Shown: positions 35,283-47,392, counted from the first letter of the stretch. The stretch is DNA of 64,000 bases from Plasmopara viticola (GCA_001695595.3 MBPM02000007.1:1736001-1800000); one strand, 5' to 3'. Numbers and translations: made by a program. The notes: generated by a model from the letters alone, not told the origin.

Positions 35283-35623
35283 CATCGTACTTGTCATCGT
35301 TCAACTATTCGCAGCCCACGAACTTTTGTCGCAAAACAAAAAGAGCTGTTGTCGTGTCTGCTATATGCCGTCAGTAATTCGTGCTCGTATCGCACTTTGA
35401 TATAATATATATTGAGTTCGCCGAAACAGGTTCCTTAAAACAACTAGATTGTCAGCACTGTCAAAAGAAATACTTTTTAAGCATGTTGTTGTGAATAAGT
35501 GATGCGGGCTTTATATTGCTGAGCTTATAACCAGTTACGGCATATTGTAGTGCATAGAATAAAATACAATGTCAATATATAATAGGTGCGATTTTAAAGC
35601 TTGAGTGAAAAAGGCGTAAACGA

Positions 35624-35708
35624 GGTATCTTGACCGAGGGGTCTAAGGGGCGGACTCTAGATCCGCAAGACATGCCAGTCTGCATGACTTCAAACCCCGC
35701 AATTACCA
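35624..35708 (+). pseudogene. tRNA-Leu-like, anticodon CUA (amber)
   Basis: Loop CTCTAGA in an intact GCGGA/TCCGC stem gives an amber-reading anticodon. The D loop is changed (GAGGGGTCTAA) and the acceptor is B-type mispaired, so activity is doubtful. Confidence 0.55.
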
Positions 35709-36051
35709 CATCGTACTTTCATCGTTCAGCTATTCGCAGCACACGATTTTTTGTTGCAAAGAAAAACAAAAAAGCTATTGTCGTTGCTGCTATATGCTTT
35801 TGGTAATTTGTGCTCGTATCGCACTTTGATGTAATATATATTGAGTTATCCGAAGCAGGTCCCATAGAATAGCTAAATTGACAGCACGGTCAAAAGAAAG
35901 GCTTCTTAAGAATATTGTTATGAATAAGTCATGCGGGCTTTTAATTGCTGAACTGACAACCAGCTACAGCATATTGTAGTGTATAAAACAAAATACATTG
36001 TCGCTATATAAAAGGTGTTCTTTCAAGCTTGAGTTCTTTTGACGTAAACAA

Positions 36052-36137
36052 GGTATCTTGCCCGAGTGATCTAAGAGGGCGGGCTATAGATCCGCTAGAC
36101 ATGCCAGTCTACGTGGGTTTAAACTCCGCTATTACCA
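36052..36137 (+). pseudogene. tRNA-Leu-like, anticodon AUA
   Basis: Loop CTATAGA. The D arm is altered (GAGTGATCTAAGAGG) and the acceptor is B type. Confidence 0.55.
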
Positions 36138-36466
36138 CATCGTACTTGTCATCGTTCAACTATTCGCAGCACACGAATTTTCGTCGCAAAACAGAAAAAT
36201 TATTTGTCGTTGCTGCTATATGCTGTTGGTAATTTGTGCTCGTATCGCACTTTGATGTAATTTATATTGAGTTCGCCGAAGCAGGTCCCATAGAATAACT
36301 AGATTGTCAGCACTGTCAAAAAAATGCTTTTAAGCATATTGTTGTAAAGTGATGCGGGCTATCAATTGCTGAGCTGACAACCAGTTACGGCAGTGCATAA
36401 AATAAAATACAATGTCGCTATATAATAGGTACGTTTTTGAAGCTTGACTGATATAGACTTAAGCGA

Positions 36467-36553
36467 GGTATCTTGCCCGAGTTGTCTAAGGGGGCGGACT
36501 TAAGATCCGCTAGACATGCCCAGTCTGCGTGAGTTCAAATCCCGCAATTACCA
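36467..36553 (+). pseudogene. tRNA-Leu(UAA)-like, B type
   Basis: The D loop reads GAGTTGTCTAA, losing one of the conserved GG pair; this is shared with the next unit. Confidence 0.6.
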
Positions 36554-36899
36554 CATCGTACTTGTCATCGTTCAAGTATTCGCAGCACACGATTTTTTGT
36601 CGCAAGAACAAAGCAAAAAAGCTATTGTCGTTGCTGCTATAAGATCTTGGTAATTTGTGCTCGTATCGCACTTTGATGTAATATATATTAAGTTCGCCGA
36701 AGCATGTCCCATAGAATAACTAAGTTGTCAGCACCGTCAAAAGAAAGGCTTCTTAAGCATAGTGTTGTGAATAAGTGGTGCGGGCTTTCAATTACTGAGC
36801 TTACAACCAGTTACGGCATATTGTAGTGCATAAAATAAAATACAATGTCGCTATATAATAGGTGCGATTTTGAAGCTTGACTGATATAGACTTAAGCGA

Positions 36900-36986
36900 G
36901 GTATCTTGCCCGAGTTGTCTAAGGGGGCGGACTTAAGATCCGCTAGACATGCCCAGTCTGCGTGAGTTCAAATCCCGCAATTACCA
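36900..36986 (+). pseudogene. tRNA-Leu(UAA)-like, B type
   Basis: Same GAGTTGTCTAA D loop as the preceding unit, so the two are a recent tandem duplication. Confidence 0.6.
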
Positions 36987-37331
36987 AATCGTACTTGTCA
37001 TCGTTCAAGTATTCGCAGCACACGATTTTTTGTCGCAAGAAAAAAACAAAAAAGCTATTGTCGTTGCTGCTATATGATTTTAGTAATTTGTGCTCGTATC
37101 GCACTTTGATGTAACATATATTGAGTTCGCCGAAGCAGGTTCCATAGAGTAGCTAAATTGTCAGCACTGTCAAAAGAAAGGCTTCTTTGGCATATTGTTG
37201 TGAATACGTGATGCGGGCCTTCAATTGCTGAGCTGACAACCAGTTACGGCATATTGTAGTGCATAAAATAAAATACAATGTTGCTATATAAAAGGTGCGT
37301 TCTAAAGCTTGAGGTATATTGACGTAAACAA

Positions 37332-37418
37332 GGTATCTTGCCCGAGTGGTCTAAGGGGGCGGACTTATGATCCGCTGGAAATGCCCAGTCTGCGTGAGTT
37401 CAATCCCCAAAATTACCA
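37332..37418 (+). pseudogene. tRNA-Leu-like, anticodon UAU
   Basis: Loop CTTATGA in an intact stem. The T arm is broken (TTCAATCCCCAA). Confidence 0.55.
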
Positions 37419-37763
37419 CATTGTACTTGTTATCGTTCAAGTATTCGCAGCGCACGATTTTTTGTCGCAAAAATGAAACAAAAAAGCTATTGTCGTTGCT
37501 GCTATATGATTTTGGTAATTTGTGCTCGTATCGCACTTTGATGTAACATATATTGAGTTCGCCGAAGCAGGTCCCATAGAATAACTAAGCTGTCAGCACG
37601 GTCAAAAGAAAGGCTTCTTAAGCATATTGTTGTGATATAGTGGTGCGGGCTTTCAATTACTGAGCTGACAACCAGTTACGGCATATTGTAGTGCATAAAA
37701 TAAAATCCAATGTCGCTATATATAGGTGCGATTTTGAAGCTTGAGGGATATAGACTTAAGCGA

Positions 37764-37849
37764 GGTATCTTGCCCGAGTGGTCTAAGGGGGCGGACTTAA
37801 TATCCGCTTGATATGCCACTCTGCGTGAGTTCAAACCCCGCAATTACCA
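37764..37849 (+). pseudogene. tRNA-Leu(UAA)-like, B type
   Basis: Loop CTTAATA, with changed bases after the anticodon. The variable arm is TTGATATGCCACTCTG. Confidence 0.55.
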
Positions 37850-38188
37850 CATCGTACTTGTCATCGTTCAAGTATTCGCAGCACACGAATTTTTGTCGCA
37901 GAACAAAAAAGCTATTGTCGTTGCTGCTTTATGCTTTTGGTATTTTTTTCCCGTATCGCACTTTGATGTAACATATATTGTATTCGCCGAAGCAGGTTCC
38001 ATAAAATAGCTAAATTGTCAGCACTGTCAAAAGAAAGGCTTCTTTAGCATATTGTTGTGAATAAGTGATGCGGGCCGTCAATTGCTGAGCTGACAACCAG
38101 TTACGGCATATTGTAGTGCATAAAATAAAATACAATGTTGCTATATAAAAGGTGCGTTCTAAAGCTTGGGGTATATTGACGTAAACAA

Positions 38189-38273
38189 GGTATCTTGCCC
38201 GAGTGGTCTAAGGGGCGGACTTTAAATGCACTAGACATGCCAGTCTGCGTGAGTTCAAAATCCGCAAATACCA
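38189..38273 (+). pseudogene. tRNA-Leu-like, T type
   Basis: The anticodon arm reads CGGACTTTAAATGCAC and cannot form the stem. It is the oldest-placed member of the T class that recurs at 44-50 kb. Confidence 0.6.
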
Positions 38274-38618
38274 CATCGTACTTCTCATCGTTCAAGTATT
38301 CGCAGCACACGAATGTCTGTCGCGAAACAAAAATAGCTGTTGTCGTTGCTGTTATATGCTGTTGATAATTTGTGCTCGTATCGCACTTTGATTGAATAGA
38401 TATTGAGTTCGCCGAAGCAGGTCCCATAGAATAACTAGATTGTCAGCACTGTCAAAAAAAAGGAAGGCTTCTTAAGCATATTGTTGTGAATAAGTGATGC
38501 GGGCTTTCAATTGCTGAGCTGATAACCAGTTACGCTGAATTGTAGTGCATAAAATTAAATACAATGTCGCTATAAAATCGGTATTATCTCGAAGCTTGAG
38601 TGAAAAAGGCTTAAATGA

Positions 38619-38704
38619 GGTATCTTGACCGAGTGGTCTAAGGAAGCGGACTCAAGATCCGCTAGACATGCCAGTCTGAGTGAGTTCAAACCCTTCAGAT
38701 ACCA
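38619..38704 (+). pseudogene. tRNA-Leu(CAA)-like, C type
   Basis: Loop CTCAAGA reads UUG, still a leucine codon. The acceptor GGTATCT/AGATACC is fully paired. The T stem GTGAG/CCTTC is mispaired. Confidence 0.6.
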
Positions 38705-39008
38705 CGCTTTTTATCGCAAAACATAGATTGCAATGGTCGTTGCTGCTAAATGTTATTTTTAATTTTTACTCAAATCGCACTTTGTGGTAAAATAATTCGG
38801 ACTCTTTGAAGCAGAACCCATATGTTAACTAATTTTCGCCTCGATCAAAAGGAAGCCTTCCCAAGCATATAGTTGTGAACAAGTGATGCGGAACTTTCAA
38901 TTGCTGAGCTGGCAACAAGCTACGGCATATAGTAGTGCATAAACTGAAATACAATGTCGCTCTATAAAAGCCGCATTTTTAAAGCTTGAGTAAAATAGAC
39001 GTAAATAA

Positions 39009-39095
39009 GGTATCTTGCCCGAGTGGTCTAAGGGGGCGGACTTAAGATCCGCTGGAAATGCCCAGTCTGCGTGAGTTCAATCCCCGCAATTACCA
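39009..39095 (+). pseudogene. tRNA-Leu(UAA)-like, B type
   Basis: The variable arm starts TGGAAATGCCC. The T loop is TTCAATC. Confidence 0.6.
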
Positions 39096-39440
39096 CATCG
39101 TACTTGTCATCGTTCAAGTATTCGCAGCGCACGATTTTTTGTCGCAAGAAAAAAACAAAAAAGCTATTGTCGTTGCTGCTATATGATTTTGGTAATTTGT
39201 GCTCGTATCGCATTTTGTTGTAATATATATTGAGTTCGCCGAAGCATGTCCCATAGAATAACTAAGTTGTCAGCACCGTCAAAAGGAAGGCTTCTTAAGC
39301 ATATTGTTGTGAATAAGTGGTGCGGGCTTTCAATTACTGAGCTGACACCCAGTTACGGCATATTGTAGTGCATAAAATAAAATACAATGTCGCTATATAT
39401 AGGTGCGATTTTGAAGCTTGAGTGATATAGACTTCAGCGA

Positions 39441-39526
39441 GGTATCTTGCCCGAGTGGTCTAAGGGGGCGGACGTAAGATCTGCTAGGCATGCCAGTCTG
39501 CGTGATTTCAAACCCTTCAGATATCA
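39441..39526 (+). pseudogene. tRNA-Leu-like, A type with G33
   Basis: Loop CGTAAGA lacks the universal U33. Acceptor GGTATCT/AGATATC has one wobble. Confidence 0.6.
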
Positions 39527-39831
39527 CGAATTATTTTTCGCAAAACAAAGAGAGCAATGGTCGTTGCTGCGATATCTTGTTTGTAATTCATACTCGGATC
39601 GCACTTTGTGGTAATATAATTTGGACTTTTTGAAGCAGATCCCATATATTAACTAGTTTTCGCCTCAATCAAAAGGAAACCTTCTCAAGCATATACTTGT
39701 GAACTAGTGATGCGGGGCTTTCAATTGCTGAGCTGGCAATTAGCTACGGCATATTGTAGTGCATAAACTGAGATACAATGTCGCTATATAAAGTCGCGTT
39801 TCTAAAGCTTGAGTGATATTGGCGTAAATAA

Positions 39832-39918
39832 GGTATCTTGCCCGAGTGGTCTAAGGGGGCGGACTTAAGATCCGCTAGACATGCCCAGTCTGCGTGAGTT
39901 CAAACTCCGCAGTTACCA
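39832..39918 (+). pseudogene. tRNA-Leu(UAA)-like, B type
   Basis: The anticodon arm is intact. The T-stem 3' strand is TCCGC and the acceptor end AGTTACC. Confidence 0.6.
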
Positions 39919-40263
39919 AATCGTACTTGTCATCGTTCAAGTATTCGCAGCACACGATTTTTTGTCGCAAGAAAAAAACAAAAAAGCTATTGTCGTTGCT
40001 GCTATATGATTTTGGTAATTTGTGCTCGTATCGCACTTTGATGTAATATATATTGAGTTCACCGAAGCATGTCCCATAGAATAACTAAGTTGTCAGCACC
40101 GTCAAAAGGAAGGCTTCTTAAGCATATTGTTGTGAATAAGTGGTGCGGGCTTTCAATTACTGAGCTGACACCCAGTTACGGCATATTGTAGTGCATAAAA
40201 TAAAATACAATGTCGCTATATATAGGTGCGATTTTGAAGCTTGAGTGATATAGACTTAAGCGA

Positions 40264-40349
40264 GGTATTTTGCTCGAGTGGTCTAAGGGGGCGGACGTAA
40301 GATCTGCTAGACATGCCAGTCTGCGTGATTTCAAACCCTTCAGATATCA
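40264..40349 (+). pseudogene. tRNA-Leu-like, A type with G33
   Basis: The 5' end is GGTATTTTGCTC, as in the F class, joined to an A-type body with loop CGTAAGA: a mosaic. Confidence 0.6.
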
Positions 40350-40654
40350 CGGGGTTTTTTTCGCAAAACAAAGAGAGCAATGGTCGTTGCTGCGATATGT
40401 TGTTTGTAATTCATACTCGGATCGCACTTTGTGGTAATATAATTTGGACTTTTTGAAGCAGATCCCATATATTAACTAGTTTTCGCCTCAATAAAAAGGA
40501 AACCTTCTCAAGCATATACTTGTGAACTAGTGATGCGGGGCTTTCAATTGCTGAGCTGGCAATTAGCTACGGCATATTGTAGTGCATAAACTGAGATACA
40601 ATGTCGCTATATAAAGTCGCGTTTCTAAAGCTTGAGTGATATTGGCGTAAATAA

Positions 40655-40741
40655 GGTATCTTGCCCGAGTGGTCTAAGGGGGCGGACTTAAGATCCGCTA
40701 GACATGCCCAGTCTGCGTGAGTTCAAACTCCGCAGTTACCA
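40655..40741 (+). pseudogene. tRNA-Leu(UAA)-like, B type
   Basis: Matches the unit at 39,832 by eye; B partner of an A-B dimer. Confidence 0.6.
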
Positions 40742-41085
40742 AATCGTACTTGTCATCGTTCAAGTATTCGCAGCACACGATTTTTTGTCGCAAGAAAAAA
40801 CAAAAAAGCTATTGTCGTTGCTGCTATATGATTTTGGTAATTTGTGCTCGTATCGCACTTTGATGTAACATAAATTGAGTTCGCCGAAGCAGGTCCCATA
40901 GAATAACTAAGTTGTCAGCACGGTCAAAAGAAAGGCTTCTTAAGCATAATGTTGTGATATAGTGGTGCGGGCTTTCAATTGCTGAGCTGACAACCAGTTA
41001 CGGCATATTGTAGTGCATAAAATAAAATACAATGTCGCTATATATAGGTGCGATTTTGAAGCTTGAGTGATATAGACTTCAGCGA

Positions 41086-41171
41086 GGTATCTTGCCCGAG
41101 TGGTCTAAGGGGGCGGACGTAAGATCTGCTAGACATGCCAGTCTGCGTGATTTCAAGCCCTTCAGATATCA
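41086..41171 (+). pseudogene. tRNA-Leu-like, A type with G33
   Basis: Loop CGTAAGA. The T arm has TTCAAGC. A run of eight T follows three bases after the end. Confidence 0.6.
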
Positions 41172-41474
41172 CGTTTTTTTTCGCAAAACAAAGAGAGCAA
41201 TGGTCGTTGCTGCGATATGTTGTTTGTAATTCATACTCGGATCGCACTTTGTGGTAATATAATTTGGACTTTTTGAAGCAGATCCCATATATTAACTAGT
41301 TTTCGCCTCAATCAAAAGGAAACCTTCTCAAGCATATACTTGTGAACTAGTGATGCGGGGCTTTCAATTGCTGAGCTGGCAACTAGCTACGGCATATTGT
41401 AGTGCATAAACTGAGATACAATGTCGCTATATAAAGTCGCGTTTCTAAAGCTTGAGTGATATTGGCGTAAATAA

Positions 41475-41561
41475 GGTATCTTGCCCGAGTGGTCTAAGGG
41501 GGCGGACTTAAGATCCGCTAGACATGCCCAGTCTGCGTGAGTTCAAACTCCGCAGTTACCA
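41475..41561 (+). pseudogene. tRNA-Leu(UAA)-like, B type
   Basis: Same tRNA sequence as the 40,655 unit. Confidence 0.6.
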
Positions 41562-41906
41562 AATCGTACTTGTCATCGTTCAAGTATTCGCAGCACACGA
41601 TTTTTTGTCGCAAGAAAAAAACAAAAAAGCTATTGTCGTTGCTGCTATATGATTTTGGTAATTTGTGCTCGTATCGCACTTTGATGTAACATAAATTGAG
41701 TTCGCCGAAGCAGGTCCCATAGAATAACTAAGTTGTCAGCACGGTCAAAAGAAAGGCTTCTTAAGCATAATGTTGTGATATAGTGGTGCGGGCTTTCAAT
41801 TGCTGAGCTGACAACCAGTTACGGCATATTGTAGTGCATAAAATAAAATACAATGTCGCTATATATAGGTGCGATTTTGAAGCTTGAGTGATATAGACTT
41901 CAGCGA

Positions 41907-41992
41907 GGTATCTTGCCCGAGTGGTCTAAGGGGGCGGACGTAAGATCTGCTAGACATGCCAGTCTGCGTGATTTCAAGCCCTTCAGATATCA
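41907..41992 (+). pseudogene. tRNA-Leu-like, A type with G33
   Basis: Matches the 41,086 unit, including TTCAAGC. Confidence 0.6.
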
Positions 41993-42296
41993 CGTTTTTT
42001 TTTCGCAAAACAAAGAGAGCAATGGTCGTTGCTGCGATATGTTGTTTGTAATTCATACTCGGATCGCACATTGTGGTAATATAATTTGGACTTTTTGAAG
42101 CAGATCCCAAATATTAACTAGTTTTCGCCTCAATCAAAAGGAAACCTTCTCAAGCATATAGTTGTGAACAAGTGATGCGGGGCTTTCAATTGCTGAGCTG
42201 GCAACTAGCTACGGCATATTGTAGTGCATAAACTGAAATACAATGTCGCTATATGAAAGTCGCGTTTTTAAAGCTTGAGTGATATTGGCGAAATAA

Positions 42297-42383
42297 GGTA
42301 TCTTGCCCGAGTGGTCTAAGGGGGCGTACTTAAGATCCGCTAGACATGCCCAGTCTGCGTGAGTTCAAACCCCGCAATTACCA
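42297..42383 (+). pseudogene. tRNA-Leu(UAA)-like, B type
   Basis: Anticodon stem GCGTA/TCCGC has one mismatch, private to this copy. Confidence 0.6.
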
Positions 42384-42722
42384 CATCGTACTTGTCATCG
42401 TTCAAGTGTTCGCAGCACACGAATTTTTGTCGCAAAACAAAAAAGCTATTGTCGTTGCTGCTATATGCTTTTGGTAATTTGTGCTCGTATCGCACTTTGA
42501 TGTAATATATATTGAGTTCACCGAAGCATGTCCCATAGAATAACTAAGTTGTCAGCACCGTCAAAAGGAAGGCTTCTTAAGCATATTGTTGTGAATAAGT
42601 GGTGCGGGCTTTCAATTACTGAGCTGACACCCAGTTACGGCATATTGTAGTGCATAAAATAAAATACAATGTCGCTATATATAGGTGCGATTTTGAAGCT
42701 TGAGTGATATAGACTTAAGCGA

Positions 42723-42807
42723 GGTATTTTGCTCGAGTGGTCTAAGGGGCGGACGTAAGATCTGCTAGACATGCCAGTCTGCGTGATTTCAAACCCTTCA
42801 GATATCA
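42723..42807 (+). pseudogene. tRNA-Leu-like, A type with G33
   Basis: GGTATTTTGCTC start as at 40,264, but with one G fewer after the D loop. Confidence 0.6.
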
Positions 42808-43111
42808 CGGTTTTTTTTCGCAAAACAAAGAGAGCAATGGTCGTTGCTGCGATATGTTGTTTGTGATTCATACTCGGATCGCACTTTGTGGTAATATAAT
42901 TTGGACTTTTTGAAGCAGATCCCATATATTAACTAGTTTTCGCCTCAATCAAAAGGAAACCTTCTCAAGCATATACTTGTGAACTAGTGATGCGGGGCTT
43001 TCAATTGCTGAGCTGGCAATTAGCTACGGCATATTGTAGTGCATAAACTGAGATACAATGTCGCTATATAAAGTCGCGTTTCTAAAGCTTGAGTGATATT
43101 GGCGTAAATAA

Positions 43112-43198
43112 GGTATCTTGCCCGAGTGGTCTAAGGGGGCGGACTTAAGATCCGCTAGACATGCCCAGTCTGCGTGAGTTCAAACTCCGCAGTTACCA
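43112..43198 (+). pseudogene. tRNA-Leu(UAA)-like, B type
   Basis: Same tRNA sequence as the 40,655 unit. Confidence 0.6.
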
Positions 43199-43542
43199 AA
43201 TCGTACTTGTCATCGTTCAAGTATTCGCAGCACACGATTTTTTGTCGCAAGAAAAAACAAAAAAGCTATTGTCGTTGCTGCTATATGATTTTGGTAATTT
43301 GTGCTCGTATCGCACTTTGATGTAACATAAATTGAGTTCGCCGAAGCAGGTCCCATAGAATAACTAAGTTGTCAGCACGGTCAAAAGAAAGGCTTCTTAA
43401 GCATAATGTTGTGATATAGTGGTGCGGGCTTTCAATTGCTGAGCTGACAACCAGTTACGGCATATTGTAGTGCATAAAATAAAATACAATGTCGCTATAT
43501 ATAGGTGCGATTTTGAAGCTTGAGTGATATAGACTTCAGCGA

Positions 43543-43628
43543 GGTATCTTGCCCGAGTGGTCTAAGGGGGCGGACGTAAGATCTGCTAGACATGCCAGTC
43601 TGCGTGATTTCAAACCCTTCAGATATCA
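43543..43628 (+). pseudogene. tRNA-Leu-like, A type with G33
   Basis: Loop CGTAAGA; last member of the plus-arm A-B dimers. Confidence 0.6.
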
Positions 43629-43933
43629 CAGTTTTTTTTTCGCAAAACAAAGAGAGCAATGGTCGTTGCTGCGATATGTTGTTTGTAATTCATACTCGGA
43701 TCGCACTTTGTGGTAATATAATTTGGACTTTTTGAAGCAGATCCCATATATTAACTAGTTTTCGCCTCAATCAAAAGGAAACCTTCTCAAGCATATACTT
43801 GTAAACTAGTGATGCGGGGCTTTCAATTGCTGAACTGGCAATTAGCTACGGCATATTGTAGTGCATAAACTGAAATACAATGTCGCTATATAAAGTCGCG
43901 TTTCTAAAGCTTGAGTGATATTGGCGTGAATAA

Positions 43934-44020
43934 GGTATCTTGCCCGAGTGGTCTAAGGGGGCGGACTTAAGATCCGCTAGACATGCCCAGTCTGCGTGAG
44001 TTCAAACTCCGCAGTTACCA
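43934..44020 (+). pseudogene. tRNA-Leu(UAA)-like, B type
   Basis: Last B unit before the array changes to the 6-unit pattern. Confidence 0.6.
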
Positions 44021-44359
44021 AATCGGACTTGTCATCGTTCAAGTATTCGCAGCACACGAATTTTTGTCGCAGAACAAAAAAGCTATTGTCGTTGCTGCTT
44101 CATGCTTTTGGTATTCCTTTCTCGTATCGCACTTTGATGTAATATATATTGTATTCGCCGAAGCAGGTTCCATAGAATAGCTGAATTGTCAGCACTGTCA
44201 AAAGAAAGGCTTCTTTAGCATATTGTTGTGAATAAGTGATGCGGGCCGTCAATTGCTGAGCTGACAACCAGTTACGGCATATTGTAGTGCATAAAATAAA
44301 ATACAATGTTGCTATATAAAAGGTGCGTTCTAAAGCTTGAGGTATATTGACGTAAACAA

Positions 44360-44444
44360 GGTATCTTGCCCGAGTGGTCTAAGGGGCGGACTTTAAATGC
44401 ACTAGACATGCCAGTCGGCGTGAGTTCAAAATCCGCAAATACCA
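44360..44444 (+). pseudogene. tRNA-Leu-like, T type
   Basis: First unit of the 2.52 kb higher-order repeat. A private change gives AGTCGGCG in the variable arm. Confidence 0.6.
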
Positions 44445-44785
44445 CATCGTACTTCTCATCGTTCAAGTATTCGCAGCACACGAATGTCTGTCGCGAAACA
44501 AAAATAGCTGTTGTCGTTGCTGCTATATGCTGTTGGTAATTTGTGCTCGTATCGCACTTTGATTGAATATATATTGAGTTCGCCGAAGCAGGTCCCATAG
44601 AATAACTAGATTGTCAGCACTGTCAAAAAAAAGGAATCTTTAGCATAACGTTGTGAATAAGTGTTGCGGGCTTTCAATTGCTGAGCTGATAACCAGTTAC
44701 GCTATATTGTAGTGCATAAAATAAAATACAATGTCGCTATAAAATCGGTATTATTTCGAAGCTTGAGTGAAAAAGGCTTAAATGA

Positions 44786-44871
44786 GGTATCTTGACCGAG
44801 TGGTCTAAGGAAGCGGACTCAAGATCCGCTAGACATGCCAGTCTGAGTGAGTTCAAACCCTTCAGATACCA
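44786..44871 (+). pseudogene. tRNA-Leu(CAA)-like, C type
   Basis: Second position of the higher-order repeat. Paired acceptor, weak T stem. Confidence 0.6.
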
Positions 44872-45174
44872 CGGTTTTTATCGCAAAACATAGATTGCAA
44901 TGGTCGTTGCTGCTAAATGTTATTTTTAATTTCTACTCGGATCGCACTTTGTGGTAAAACAATTCGGACTCTTTGAAGCAGATCCCATATGTTAACTAAT
45001 TTTCGCCACGATCAAAAGGTAGCCTTCTCAATCATATAGTTGTGAACAAGTGATGCGGAACTTTCCATTGCTGAGCTGGCAACAAGCTACGGCATATAGT
45101 AGTGCATAAACTGAAATACAATGTCGCTATATAAAGTCGCATTTTTAAAGCTTGAGTAATATAGACGTAAATAA

Positions 45175-45261
45175 GGTATCTTGCCCGAGTGGTCTAAGGG
45201 GGCGGACTTAAGATTCGCTGGAAATGCCCAGTCTGCGTGAGTTCAATCCCCGCAATTACCA
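45175..45261 (+). pseudogene. tRNA-Leu(UAA)-like, B type
   Basis: Third position. Anticodon stem GCGGA/TTCGC still pairs with one wobble. Confidence 0.6.
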
Positions 45262-45604
45262 CATTGTACTTGTCATCGTTTTGTGTTCGCAGCGCACGAT
45301 TTTTTGTCGCAAAAAAAAACAAAAAGCTATTGTCGTTGCTGCTATATGATTTTGGTAATTTGTGCTCGTATCGCACTTTGATGTAATATATATTAAGTTC
45401 GCCGAAGCATGTCCCATAGAATAACTAAGTTGTCAGCACTGTCAAAAGGAAGGCTTCTTAAGCATATTGTTGTGATATAGTGGTGCGGGCTTTCAATTAC
45501 TGAGCTGACGACCAGTTACGGTATATTGTAGTGCATAAAATAAAATACAATGTCGCTATATAATAGGTGCGATTTTGAAGCTTGACTGATATAGACTTAA
45601 GCGA

Positions 45605-45691
45605 GGTATTTTGCTCGAGTGGTCTAAGGGGGCGGACTAAAGATCCGCTAGACATGCCCAATCTGCGTGAGTTCAAACCCCGCAAATACCA
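45605..45691 (+). tRNA. tRNA-Leu-like body with anticodon AAA (F type)
   Basis: Loop CTAAAGA with U33 and a perfect stem. The acceptor GGTATTT/AAATACC pairs at all seven positions. The T stem GTGAG/CCCGC has an A-C mismatch. It would read UUU (Phe) on a leucine-type body; probably not used in translation. Confidence 0.45.
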
Positions 45692-46027
45692 CATCGTACT
45701 TGTCATCGTTCAAGTATTCGCAGCACACGATTTTTTGTCGCAGAACAAAAAAGCTATTGTCGTTGCTGCTATATGATTTTGGTAATTTGTGCGCGTATCG
45801 CACTTTGATGTAATATATATTGAGTTCGCCGAAGCATGTCCCATAGAATAACTAAGTTGTCAGCACTTTCAAAAGGAAGGCTTCTTAAGCATATTGTTGT
45901 GAATAAGTGGTGCGGGCTTTCAATTACTGAGCTGACGACCAGTTTCGGTATATTGTAGTAAAATAAAATACAATGTCGCTATATAATAGGTGCGATTTTG
46001 AAGCTTGACTGATATAGACTTAAGCGA

Positions 46028-46114
46028 GGTATTTTGCTCGAGTGGTCTAAGGGGGCGGACTAAAGATCCGCTAGACATGCCCAATCTGCGGGAGTTCAAA
46101 CCCCGCAAATACCA
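46028..46114 (+). tRNA. tRNA-Leu-like body with anticodon AAA (F type)
   Basis: As the 45,605 unit, but the T arm starts GCGGGAG. A 4-bp deletion in its upstream spacer (near 45,958) is private to this copy. Confidence 0.4.
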
Positions 46115-46454
46115 CATCGTACTTGTCATCGTTCAAGTATTCGCAGCACACGATTTTTTGTCGCAGAACAAAAAAGCTATTGTCGTTGCTGCTATATGAT
46201 TTTGGTAATTTGTGCGCGTATCGCACTTTGATGTAATATATATTGAGTTCGCCGAAGCATGTCCCATAGAATAACTAAGTTGTCAGCACTGTCAAAAGGA
46301 AGGCTTCTTAAGCATATTGTTGTGAATAAGTGGTGCGGGCTTTCAATTACTGAGCTCACGACCAGTTACGGTATATTGTAGTGCATAAGATAAAATACAA
46401 TGTCGCTATATAATAGGTGCGATTTTGAAGCTTGACTGATATAGACTTAAGCGA

Positions 46455-46541
46455 GGTATTTTGCTCCAGTGGTCTAAGGGGGCGGACTAAAGATCCGCTA
46501 GACATGCCCAATCTGCGTGAGTTCAAACCCCGCAAATACCA
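46455..46541 (+). tRNA. tRNA-Leu-like body with anticodon AAA (F type)
   Basis: The D arm is CTCCAGTGG instead of CTCGAGTGG; shared with the units at 48,981 and 49,832. Confidence 0.4.
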
Positions 46542-46880
46542 CATCGTACTTGTCATCGTTCAAGTATTCGCAGCACACGATTTTTTGTCGCAGAACAAAA
46601 AAGCTATTGTCGTTGCTGCTATATATTTTTGGTAATTTGTGCGCGTATCGCACTTTGATGTAATATATATTGAGTTCGCCGAAGCATGTCCCATAGAAGA
46701 ACAAAGTTGTCAGCACTGTCAAAAGAAAGGCTTCTTTAGCATATTGTTGTGAATAAGTGATGCGGGCCGTCAATTGCTGAGCTGACAACCAGTTACGGCA
46801 TATTGTAGTGCATAAAATAAAATACAATGTTGCTATATAAAAGGTGCGTTCTAAAGCTTGGGGTATATTGACGTAAACAA

Positions 46881-46965
46881 GGTATCTTGCCCGAGTGGTC
46901 TAAGGGGCGGACTTTAAATGCACTAGACATGCCAGTCTGCGTGAGTTCAAAATCCGCAAATACCA
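46881..46965 (+). pseudogene. tRNA-Leu-like, T type
   Basis: Starts the second copy of the higher-order repeat, 2,521 bp after 44,360. Confidence 0.6.
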
Positions 46966-47306
46966 CATCGTACTTCTCATCGTTCAAGTATTCGCAGCAC
47001 ACGAATGTCTGTCGCGAAACAAAAATAGCTGTTGTCGTTGCTGCTATATGCTGTTGGTAATTTGTGCTCGTATCGCACTTTGATTGAATATATATTGAGT
47101 TCGCCGAAGCAGGTCCCATAGAATAACTAGATTGTCAGCACTGTCAAAAAAAAGGAATCTTTAGCATAACGTTGTGAATAAGTGTTGCGGGCTTTCAATT
47201 GCTGAGCTGATAACCAGTTACGCTATATTGTAGTGCATAAAATAAAATACAATGTCGCTATAAAATCGGTATTATTTCGAAGCTTGAGTGAAAAAGGCTT
47301 AAATGA

Positions 47307-47392
47307 GGTATCTTGACCGAGTGGTCTAAGGAAGCGGACTCAAGATCCGCTAGACATGCCAGTCTGAGTGAGTTCAAACCCTTCAGATACCA
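47307..47392 (+). pseudogene. tRNA-Leu(CAA)-like, C type
   Basis: Second position of repeat copy two; same sequence as the 44,786 unit by eye. Confidence 0.6.

Larger units (their letters stand above)
39009..43933 (+). repeat. Higher-order A-B dimer repeat, about 820 bp
   Basis: B and A units alternate with tRNA distances of about 432 and 390 bp, giving six dimers. Within this block every A unit has the G33 loop CGTAAGA. Confidence 0.8.

Noticed and set aside
41859..42110. Open frames of 60-109 residues recurring on both strands through the array
   Set aside because: They run through tRNA sequences and recur only because the DNA repeats. They show no coding signature and appear on both strands of the same unit.
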